A stretch of 64,000 bases of DNA from Brevibacillus parabrevis (GTDB lineage: Bacteria > Bacillota > Bacilli > Brevibacillales > Brevibacillaceae). The notes under the pieces were generated by a model. It was not told where the DNA came from. It saw only the letters and a program-made list of their open reading frames with translations, and made no database searches. The stretch is from NCBI RefSeq assembly GCF_003710905.1, contig NZ_RHHV01000021.1:186001-250000 (forward strand), written 5' to 3'. This document shows, piece after piece, positions 36,718 through 47,000 of the stretch. Numbering within the stretch: position 1 is the stretch's first letter; every line of letters begins with the position of its first letter. Both the position numbers and the translations under genes were made by a program.

Positions 36718-39700
36718 ATGAACGGAACCACCCAGACGAGGCTTGACGATGTCGAAGAAAGACTGAAAGCGATTTGGCTGGATGTCCTCCAGCGAAGCGA
36801 CGTGGGCATTGACGACAATTTTTTCGAAGTCGGCGGCCACTCGCTAAAAGCGCTGGAGCTTGAGGTCAGAATCGGCGTGGAGTTTGATAGCGAAATCTCT
36901 TTGGAAAACATCTTCAACCATCTCACCATGAGGGAGCTGGCGGCATACATCCGCAGTTCGCAGGACGACGCGATTTCTTTCATAAAGCCTGTCCCGGACA
37001 GACCTTACTACCCTGTTTCCTGGACACAAAAAAAGATGTTCTTTGCCTATTTCGACGGGCTTGAAAATGCCGTTATCGACATTCGCAGAGTGGAGCATGA
37101 GATCGAGCCGTCTGAGCTGGAGCAAGCTTTTCAATACATAATGAAAAGACACAAATTGCTGCGCACCACAGTCGGCATTCAAGCTGACGCAGTCGTTCAG
37201 TTCGTTCACGACGAGTCGCAAGCGGATTCTTTTCGCCTGCTTTACTGGGAAGCCCCGGCGGAAAAAGCGTTGCAGGAGGAGTTCATTCGAAAATGCGTGG
37301 CCGAAATCAATCGGCCGTACACACTTGACCAGCTCCCACTCTTTCGGATTGGCCTGGTTCGCTTGCCGGGAGAAGGCAGTCTGTTGATTTTGCATTTTCA
37401 CCACATTATTTTCGACGCCTCTTCGCTTCGACTGGTGTATCACGAATTGGAGTGCATCAGCAAGGGAGAGCTGCTGCCCAAGATGCAACTGCAATACGTC
37501 GATTATTGCGTATGGCAAAACGAATTGGAAAAGTCGGAAGCGTATCAGGAAAAGAAAGCTTTTTGGCTGGATATGTTTGCCGACGAGCTGCCCGTTTTGA
37601 ATCTGCCGCTTGATCGTCCTCGTAGCAATGGCCTGATCTCGACGTATGGCAACAAAAACTTCTATTTGAGTGAACAGACGACAGAGGCCATTCAGACCGT
37701 CGCCAAACAGCATCAAGTCACACCAAGCATTTTGCTGACGGCCGTTTACGGCCTGCTTCTCTCCAAATATTGCGCGCAAACCGATATCACCCTGGGGATG
37801 CTGTCTTCACGCCGCTACAGTGGGCTTGAAAACAGCATCGGCGTGTTTTTGCGAACCGTTCCGATCCGGTTTCAGGCTGTTCCGGAACAAGCGCTTCCGG
37901 AATATTTGCAACAGGTCAAAAACAGCCTCATCCGTTCGCTGGAGCATCAGGAGTACGACGTCGATGAGCTGGAGGAAAGCATTTGCCGACACCATGGCGT
38001 GTCCAAGACAGACCACCCTTTGTATCGCGTCTCGCTGAATATTCACACGGAGATGGATTCTGTGACGGAATCGATCATCGGAGCGGAAGGCGATACATTA
38101 CAGAGCGGGAACAGTCAAGATATTGCCTGCGGCATCTACTTTCTCGATTCAGGAGCTATCTGCCTGAACATGGAATACAACATGGAATTGTTCGATCCCG
38201 GCACGATTCAGCGAATGGGCGAACACTTCACCATTCTGCTGGAAGCGGTCCTCTCGCAGCCAGCGCGCAAGCTGGAAGAGTTCAGCTTGCTGACAGAAGC
38301 CGAGCGACACCATATTTTGCACCTTTTTAACAAGGAAACGGCTGATTTGCCTACAGAACAAACGTTGCAAGCGATCTTCGAGCAGCGAGTTGAGCTGTAT
38401 GCGGACAAGCTTGCCGTTAGTTGCGCAGATCAATCGCTCACATATCGCGAGCTGAACCAAAAGGCCAATCAGCTGGCGAGAGCGCTCGTGGACAAAGGCG
38501 TTGGCCCTGGCGTAACGGCAGGCGTCATGCTGGAGCGGTCTGTCGACATGATGGTATCTCTGTTGGCGATTTTGAAGGCGGGCGGCGCGTATTTGCCGAT
38601 CAGCCCGGACTATCCGCCAGATCGGGTGACGTTTTTGCTGGAGGACAGCCAGGCCAAGGTCGTCCTCGTTGATCGGGACGTGCAGGACAGCAGCCCGCAT
38701 GTGAAGTCGCTGTACGTGGACGTAAAAGAGCCCGCCTTCTACGCCCAGGACGATTCCAATCTGACGCCGAGAAGCACTCCTGCTGATCTGGCCTATATTA
38801 TGTACACCTCTGGCTCCACTGGCCAGCCAAAAGGCGTCATGATCGAGCATCGTTCCGTGGTCAACCGGATTGCCTGGATGCACAAACAATTTCCGATCAC
38901 AGCAGATGACTGCGTTTTGCAAAAAACACCGTTTACCTTCGATGTTTCCGTCTGGGAGCTGTTCGGATGGTATTTCCACGGGGCGCGAGTCTGCTTCCTG
39001 GCGCCTGGCATGGAGAAAGATCCCGAAGTCATTCTCGCCACGCTCGCTCGCGAGCGCATCACGCTTATGCACTTCGTTCCCTCCATGCTGAGCAGCTTTC
39101 TTTCCTATATAGAGCCGCGCATCGAGCAGGAAACAGAACGGCTGTCCAGTCTTCGCTTCCTGTTTGCGAGTGGGGAAGCGCTGCTCCCGAGTACCGTCAA
39201 CACCTTCAACCGGATGATCCATGCGCGAACCGGGGCGAGACTCATCAATTTGTACGGCCCGACCGAAACCACTGTCGAGGTGTCGTGGTTCGATTGCTCC
39301 GCTGACTACGGAGTGCGTCCTGCGCGGACGATTATTCCTGTGGGCAAGCCCATTGACAATATCCGCCTGTACGTTGTGGATCAAAAAGACGGCCTCCAGC
39401 CGATTGGCGTGGCAGGCGAGCTGATGATATCCGGGATCGGGGTAGGAAGAGGGTATTTGAATCAGCCCGAGATCACGGCGCAAAAATTTGTCGACGATCC
39501 GTGGAGTCCTGGCAACAGAATGTACCGAAGCGGAGACCTCGTCCGCTGGATGCCGGATGGCAACATCGAGTATCTGGGCCGTATTGATGAGCAGGTCAAA
39601 ATCAGGGGCGTGCGCATTGAATTGGGCGAAATCGAGAATGCGCTGCTGGAGCTTCCCGAAATTGAGTCAGCCGCAGCCGCGATCAAAACGAGTGCGGCCG

Positions 39701-41013
39701 AAGAGAAGCTGCTCTGCCTTTATTACGTAGCCCGAGACGAGATCAAGCCGGATGAGGTGAAGAGCTATCTTGCCAAAAGATTGCCGCGCTTCATGGTGCC
39801 GGATGCGATTGTGGCGATAGAGGAAATCCCGTTAACGGCCAGCGGAAAAGTAAACAGAAAGCTGCTGCCGACGCCTGTTGTAGAGGTGGAGTTCACTGCG
39901 GATGAACTGCCTGAAAGCGAGCTGGAAAAGAAGCTGGCGGACATTTGCCAAAAAGTGCTGCATGTCGAGCAGCTTGGCGTTCGCACCAACTTGTTCTCCG
40001 TCGGGGCCAATTCGTTGAAAATCATTTTGATTGCTTCGCAAATTCGCCGGGAGTTAAACATGGATGTTCCCGTTAGCGCCGTTTACACCAAGCCGATGAT
40101 CGCAGAAATCGCCGCATACCTGCAATCGGAGGCGTCGCCAGCATCAGCAGACGGCAATCACGACCTGGTGTTAATCAACAAAGGCTCTGCCGAAGCCCCG
40201 TCCTTGTTTTTGATTCACGATATAAGCGGCAGTATCGACGCTTATTTGGAACTGGTCAACTATCTTGGCGACAGATTTACGTGTTATGGCATTCCGGCAG
40301 AGGTAAACCATGACGCGCAAAGTCAGGAAATCAGCATCGAAGCGCTGGCGCAGAACTATCTGGAAAAAGTCAAAAAAGTCCAAGGCGAAGGTCCATACCA
40401 TCTGGCAGGCTGGAGTCTGGGGGGATTGCTCGCTTTTGAAATCACGAGACAGCTGGAGGCCGACGGAGATGAGGTAGACATGCTCGTCCTGATCGATTCT
40501 TCTCCGCCGCTATTGCATCAGCACCTCCAGCAGCCTGACCCGGCGGTCGTGGCCTCAGTCAGACAGCAAATGGCACAAGTAGTGACAGCAGCAGAGTGGA
40601 GCGCCCAGCTGGAGCAGGAAACGACGTTGTACGGCTTGTACAAAAAGGTGGCGCAGTACATGGAGCAGCACAACTTGACGCATGAAACACTGGAAGCCGT
40701 GATGCCGAAAGAGATCATGCAGGCGATTCCGGGTTATGCCCACGGCCAGCAAGTTGATTTTTACCGTTATGTGCATCTGTTTATCGATTTGCAGCATGCC
40801 TATGTCCACTATCAACCGCCGCGAAAAGTGTTTGCCCAGGCTCATTTGGTCAAAGCGCAGAAATCGGCAATCGAGGAAAACAAGTGGAACGCCTTTTTCT
40901 ATCGTCCCATCGCCTTGCATGAAATCGAGGGAGATCATTTCTCCATTTTCAAAGAGCCTGCTGTTGCGGAAATGGCTTCTTTTTTTGCAGCGATTGCCCC
41001 CGAGCGCGGGTGA
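36718..41013 (+). CDS. NRPS with T-C-A(Ser-like)-T-TE
   Basis: A 1431-residue synthetase. The ATG at 36718 is preferred to an in-frame codon at 36643 because AAGGGGG stands 10 bases upstream and the longer version would read through a terminator hairpin. Order: N-terminal carrier (Ser42 in GGHSL), condensation (HHIIFDA at 228-234, Ala for the usual Gly), adenylation (~540-1040; TSGSTGQPKG, YGPTETTVE), carrier (Ser1099 in GANSL) and type I thioesterase (Ser1233 in GWSLGG, D1260, H1407 in GDHFSIF). Pocket residues D-V-W-H-F-S-L-V-E are very close to the serine code. It is the only thioesterase in the window and so the likely releasing enzyme. The leading carrier has no adenylation domain of its own and must be loaded from another protein. 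Confidence 0.95.
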   Translation: MNGTTQTRLDDVEERLKAIWLDVLQRSDVGIDDNFFEVGGHSLKALELEVRIGVEFDSEISLENIFNHLTMRELAAYIRSSQDDAISFIKPVPDRPYYPVSWTQKKMFFAYFDGLENAVIDIRRVEHEIEPSELEQAFQYIMKRHKLLRTTVGIQADAVVQFVHDESQADSFRLLYWEAPAEKALQEEFIRKCVAEINRPYTLDQLPLFRIGLVRLPGEGSLLILHFHHIIFDASSLRLVYHELECISKGELLPKMQLQYVDYCVWQNELEKSEAYQEKKAFWLDMFADELPVLNLPLDRPRSNGLISTYGNKNFYLSEQTTEAIQTVAKQHQVTPSILLTAVYGLLLSKYCAQTDITLGMLSSRRYSGLENSIGVFLRTVPIRFQAVPEQALPEYLQQVKNSLIRSLEHQEYDVDELEESICRHHGVSKTDHPLYRVSLNIHTEMDSVTESIIGAEGDTLQSGNSQDIACGIYFLDSGAICLNMEYNMELFDPGTIQRMGEHFTILLEAVLSQPARKLEEFSLLTEAERHHILHLFNKETADLPTEQTLQAIFEQRVELYADKLAVSCADQSLTYRELNQKANQLARALVDKGVGPGVTAGVMLERSVDMMVSLLAILKAGGAYLPISPDYPPDRVTFLLEDSQAKVVLVDRDVQDSSPHVKSLYVDVKEPAFYAQDDSNLTPRSTPADLAYIMYTSGSTGQPKGVMIEHRSVVNRIAWMHKQFPITADDCVLQKTPFTFDVSVWELFGWYFHGARVCFLAPGMEKDPEVILATLARERITLMHFVPSMLSSFLSYIEPRIEQETERLSSLRFLFASGEALLPSTVNTFNRMIHARTGARLINLYGPTETTVEVSWFDCSADYGVRPARTIIPVGKPIDNIRLYVVDQKDGLQPIGVAGELMISGIGVGRGYLNQPEITAQKFVDDPWSPGNRMYRSGDLVRWMPDGNIEYLGRIDEQVKIRGVRIELGEIENALLELPEIESAAAAIKTSAAEEKLLCLYYVARDEIKPDEVKSYLAKRLPRFMVPDAIVAIEEIPLTASGKVNRKLLPTPVVEVEFTADELPESELEKKLADICQKVLHVEQLGVRTNLFSVGANSLKIILIASQIRRELNMDVPVSAVYTKPMIAEIAAYLQSEASPASADGNHDLVLINKGSAEAPSLFLIHDISGSIDAYLELVNYLGDRFTCYGIPAEVNHDAQSQEISIEALAQNYLEKVKKVQGEGPYHLAGWSLGGLLAFEITRQLEADGDEVDMLVLIDSSPPLLHQHLQQPDPAVVASVRQQMAQVVTAAEWSAQLEQETTLYGLYKKVAQYMEQHNLTHETLEAVMPKEIMQAIPGYAHGQQVDFYRYVHLFIDLQHAYVHYQPPRKVFAQAHLVKAQKSAIEENKWNAFFYRPIALHEIEGDHFSIFKEPAVAEMASFFAAIAPERG

Positions 41014-41052
41014 TGTGAATCCTCTTATTTTGATACAAAAGGAGCGCAACTC

Positions 41053-44000
41053 ATGATGCAGAAGCTTGCTGGTGCTGCCAACAGGAACGACCAACGACCA
41101 GGAGACGGCGAACAGTCGATGTCTGATTGGCAAGGTACACATGCACTAAATTTGCCGTTGGATTTTGTACGGCCAGCCGTTAAAGGCACGCAGAAAGAAG
41201 TCGTCGCGCACAAGACTGGGCTGGAGTTGAAAAGCAAGCTGGAGCTTGCGGCAGAAAAGGAAACGGTATCTGCGGAAGTCTTTCTGCTTGCTGCTTTCAT
41301 GCTCCTGCTCGCGAAATATACAGGCCAAGAGCATGTCGTCGTGGGCTGGTCGTCTGATTCGCTTCAACAGGCTGGAGGTAGCGAGACAGCCCGCACCGCC
41401 GTTGCGACTGGTCATGTGCATCAGGACAGGACATGGCGCGAATTTTTGCTGACAGTCGAGCAGACATGCATGCAGGCTCATGCCGCCAAGCGATTTTTTT
41501 ACGAAGAACTGCTGGCAACCATGGAGTTGCCCCAAGATCCGAGCAGAAATCCGCTCTTTGATGTACGCATCAAAAAGCGGCATACAGATACAGCCGGGGA
41601 AAAGGACGACTTCGCGCTCGCATTCGACTTGGAACAGGACGGCATCTTTTTGCAAGTCGAGTATGATGTCCAGCTCTTTTTGCCCAGTACGATGGAGCGG
41701 ATGCTGAGCCACTACGTCAATTTGTTGGCACAGCTTGCGCAGGATGCCGACCAGCGCCTGGCGGACGTGGACATGCTTTCTGCCGCCGAGCGCGAGCGGC
41801 TTGTCTACGGCTGGAACGAGACAACTACAGCCTATCCGGCAGAGCAGAGCATTGCGCACATGTTGAAGCAGCAGGTCGAGCAGCGCCCGGATGACATCGC
41901 TGTCGTGTTTGGCGAGCAAAGCCTGACGTACGCGCAGTTGCACGCCCAATCCAACCAGATTGCCCACGCCCTGCACCATAAAGGAATCGGCAAAGGGGAT
42001 GTCGTGGTCGTCATGGCGGAACGTTCGCTGGAGCTGGTTACGGGCTTGTTTGGCGTGCTAAAAGCGGGTGCTGCCTATACGCCTGTCGACCCCGGCTATC
42101 CGGCGGAGCGGCTGCGCTACTTGCTGCGTCATTCCAAGGCGAAGCTGCTGCTCGTCCAGCGCTCCGTGCAAGATCGCATCACCGATTCAGAAGCCGAGGT
42201 CGTCGCGGTGGAAGACCTGCTGGCGGCTGAGTGTGCGTGGCCCAGCGAAGACTTGCCGCTTTCCTACGACCCGGAACAGCTGATGTACGTCCTCTACACG
42301 TCCGGATCCACCGGCAATCCGAAAGGCGCCATGATTCGCTCGCATTCGTTTGTCAACTTGCTGCATTGGTACACGCGCGAATTTGCGCTGGGTGAAAACG
42401 ACCGGATGCTGCTCATCGCTTCTGCCAGCTTTGATCTGGCGCAAAAAAACCTGTACGCGCCGCTCATCACCGGAGGGCGGCTGGTGCTTTTCGAACCTGG
42501 TCTCTACGACTACGAGCAAATGTCAGCGACAATCGAGCGCGAAGGGATTACCGCGATCAACTGCACGCCTAGCGCTTTTTACCCGTTGGTAGAAGCCAAT
42601 GCCGACGACGATTATCAAAAGTTGAAAAGCTTGCGCTGGGTATTTTTGGGCGGCGAACCGATCCATATGAATCAGCTCGCGCCGTGGCTGCGCAGCGCCC
42701 AATGCCAGGCGGAAATCGTCAACACATACGGCCCGACCGAATGCACGGATATTGCGTCCTACTACCGCTTACACAGCAAAGACTGGCAAGGAGAAACAAA
42801 CCTGCCGATCGGCAAACCGATCGACAACGTCCGGCTGTATGTCGTGGACAAGGACATGCGCCTGGTGCCGGAAGGGCTGGAAGGTGAACTGTGCATCGGT
42901 GGTGTCGGGGTAGGTTTTGGCTACTATAACGCCCCGGAGTTGACGCAAGAACGGTTCGTGCAGAGCAGGGAGCTGCCTGAGCAGGTCGTGTACAAGACAG
43001 GCGACGTCGTGAAAAGGCTGCCGGATGGACAGATCGTCTTCATCGGCAGGGTCGACCATCAGGTGAAAGTTCGCGGCTTCCGCATTGAGATCGAGGAAAT
43101 CGAGAAAAAGCTGCTCGACCATCCGCGAATCAAGGAAACGGTCGTTACCGCGCTACAGGACGCCGGGGGAGACACGACCTTGCGCGCTTATGTGGTGCCA
43201 GCCCAGACCTTGACCACAGAGCAAATTTACGATTATTTGCAGGCTGAACTGCCAAGCTACATGATTCCACAGTTTGTGATCGTGCTGGAGGCTTTGCCGC
43301 TGACGCCAAACGGCAAAGTCGACCGCAAAGCGCTGCCTGTACCTTCCGAGGAACTGGCACAAGCGGAAGAACAAGCTGCGGAAGCGGAGCTGCAAGACGA
43401 AACCGAGCAACAGCTGCTGAAGCTCTGGCAAGAGGTGCTGGGCATTCGCAAGGCAGGTCGCAAGGACAGCTTCTTTCGCTTGGGTGGTCACTCCTTAAAA
43501 GCAGTTGCCCTGCTCTCGCGCATCAAAAAAACATTTGGTGTGGCGATCCCGATCCACACCTTGTTTCGTCAGCCGACGATCCAACAGCTTGCAGAAGTCA
43601 TCCGCCACTCTCCGAAAACGAGCGTCGCCTCGATTCTGCCAGCAGGAGGGCAGGAGTATTACCGGCTTTCCTCGGAGCAGGAACGGCTTTATGTGCTGGA
43701 ACAGTTCGAACATGTCGGCACCGCTTACAACGTCCCGTGGGCGGCTCACGTGTCTGGACCGTTCGACGCAGCCCGCTGCCAGCAAGCTTTTGCCGCACTG
43801 AGCCTCCGGCACGAGACGCTGCGCACCTGCTTCGAACTGATCGGCGACACCGTGTTGCAAAAAGTGCTGCCAAAAGCAGACGGCTTTTTCACGTATGAGG
43901 AAGCGAGCGGAGCAGCGCCCGATCAACTCATCCGCCAATTCGTCCGCCCGTTTGACCTGCGTGTCGGTCCGCTGTTTCGGGTGAAAGTAATCCGACTTGG

Positions 44001-47000
44001 CGCAGAGGAACACCTGCTTTTGCTCGATATGCACCATATCATTGCCGACGGGATTTCCCTTCAGATTGTGTTGCAAGAGTTTGCCGCGCTATACAACGAA
44101 GGCAAGACGCTGGAACCGTTGCCGATGCAGTACAAAGACTATGCAAACTGGCAGTGCAAGCACCGCGAGACATTGCAGAGCCAGGAAAAGTATTGGCTCG
44201 ATGTGCTGCAAGGGGAGCTTCCGGTGTTGAATCTGCCGCTGGACTATCCACGGCCGCCGCTGCAAAGCTTCGCGGGAGACAAGATAACTGCGCGCCTAGA
44301 TACTTCTTTGGTCGGCAAACTGAGGCAGGTGGCGGAGGAAACAGACACGACCCTGTACATGGTGTTGCTGGCAGCCTATCATGTGCTGCTGCACAAATAT
44401 ACGGGCCAAACCGATATCATCGTCGGCTCTCCGATCGCAGGCAGACCGCAGGCTGAATTTGAACATCTGGTCGGCATGTTCGTCAACACGCTCGCCTTGC
44501 GAAACTTCCCGCATCCAGACAAGCCATTCCGCACCTTTCTGGCCGAAGTCAGGGAGAGTTGCCTGCAAGCGTACGAGCACCAGGAATGGCCGTTTGAAAA
44601 GCTGGTCGAGAAGCTCCAGCCTACGCGTGATTTAAGCCGAAATCCGCTGTTTGACACGATGTTCGTCCTGCAAAACATGGAAAACTCTCTTCCGAGTCTG
44701 CCAGGAGTAGAGCTGGTTGCCCTGCCGATCAACAGCCAGTCGTCCCAGTTTGATCTCATGCTGGAAGCCGTTGAACAAGCAGGCAGTTTGCAACTGAATC
44801 TGGAGTTTTGCACCAAGCTGTTTGCTCCGCGCACGATGGAAAAGCTGCTGAGCCACTACGTCAATCTGCTGGCACAGCTCGTCCAGGATGCCGACCAGCG
44901 CCTGATCGACATGGACATGCTTTCTGCCGACGAGCGCGAGCGGCTTGTCTACGGCTGGAACGAGACAACTACAGCCTATCCGGCAGAGCAGAGCATTGCG
45001 CACATGTTGAAGCGGCAGGTCGAGCAGCGCCCGGATGACATCGCTGTCGTGTTTGGCGAGCAAAGCCTGACGTACGCGCAGTTGCACGCCCACTCCAACC
45101 AGATTGCCCACGCCCTGCACCATAAAGGAATCGGCAAAGGGGATGTCGTGGTCGTCATGGCGGAGCGCTCCCTGGAACTGGTTACGGGCTTGTTTGGCGT
45201 GCTGAAAGCAGGTGCTGCCTACACGCCTGTGGACCCGGGCTATCCGGCGGAGCGGCTGCGCTACTTGCTGCGTCATTCCAAGGCGAAGCTGCTGCTCGTC
45301 CAGCGCTCCGTGCAAGATCGCATCACCGATTCAGAAGCCGAGGTCGTCGCGGTGGAAGACCTGCTGGCGGCTGAGTGTGCGTGGCCCAGTGAAGACTTGC
45401 CGCTTTCCTACGACCCGGAACAGCCGATGTACGTCCTCTACACGTCCGGCTCCACTGGCAATCCGAAAGGCGCCATGATTCGCTCGCATTCGTTTGTCAA
45501 CTTGCTGCATTGGTACACGCGCGAATTTGCGCTGGGCGAAAACGACCGGATGCTGCTCATCGCTTCTGCCAGCTTTGATCTGGCGCAAAAAAACCTGTAC
45601 GCGCCGCTCATCACCGGGGGGCGGCTGGTGCTTTTCGAACCTGGTCTCTACGACTACGAGCAAATGTCAGCGACAATCGAGCGCGAAGGGATTACCGCGA
45701 TCAACTGCACGCCCAGCGCTTTTTACCCGTTGGTAGAAGCCAATGCGGACGACGATTATCAAAAGTTGAGAAGCTTGCGCTGGGTATTTTTGGGCGGCGA
45801 ACCGATCCATATGAACCAGCTCGCGCCGTGGCTGCGCAGCGCCCATTGCCAGGCGGAAATCGTCAACACTTACGGCCCGACCGAATGCACAGATATTGCG
45901 TCCTACTACCGCCTACACAGCAAAGACTGGCAAGGAGAAACAAACCTGCCGATCGGCAAACCGATTGACAACGTCCGATTGTATGTCGTGGACAAGGACA
46001 TGCGCCTGGTGCCGGAAGGGCTGGAGGGCGAGCTGTGCATCGGCGGTGTCGGGGTAGGTTTTGGCTACTACAACGCCCCGGAGTTGACGGCAGAACGGTT
46101 CGTGCAGGGCAAGGAGCTGCCTGAGCAGGTCGTGTACAAGACAGGCGACGTCGTGAAAAGGCTGCCAGATGGACAGATCGTCTTCATCGGCAGAGTCGAC
46201 CATCAGGTGAAAGTTCGCGGCTTCCGCATTGAGATCGAGGAAATCGAGAAAAAGCTGCTCGACCATCCACAAGTTAAAGAAGCGGTCGTCACCGCGCTAC
46301 AGGACGCCGGGGGAGACACGACCTTGCGCGCTTATGTCGTGCCAGCCCAGACCTTGACCACAGAGCAAATCTACGATTATTTGCAAACCGAACTGCCAGG
46401 CTACATGATTCCGCAGTTTGTGATCGTGCTGGAAGCCATGCCGCTGACGCCAAACGGCAAAGTCGACCGCAAAGCGCTGCCAGTGCCGTCCGCAGAACTG
46501 GAGCCAACAGAAACCGTCCAGCTGCAAGGGGAAATCGAGCAGCAACTGGTGAAGCTGTGGCAGGAGACGCTGGGCATCCGCAAGGTAGGTCACCAGGACA
46601 GCTTTTTCCGCTTGGGTGGGCATTCGCTAAAAGCGGTTGCGCTGCTCTCGCGGATGAAAAAGGCATTTGGCGTATCAATCCCGATTTCCACCCTGTTTCG
46701 AAAGCCGACAATCCAGCAGCTTGCGGAAGTCATTCGCCACTCGCCGAAAACGAGCGTGGACGCGATACCGACAGCAGGAGGGCAGCAGTACCATCGGCTT
46801 TCCTCGGAGCAGGAGCGACTTTATGTGTTGGAACAGTTCGAGCACGTCGGCACGGCTTACAACGTCCCGTGGGCGGCGCATGTGTCTGGACCGTTCGACG
46901 CAGCCCGTTGCCAGCAAGCTTTTGCCGCACTGAGCCTCCGGCACGAGTCGCTGCGCACCTGCTTCGAGCTGATCGGCGACACGGTGGTGCAAAAAGTGCT

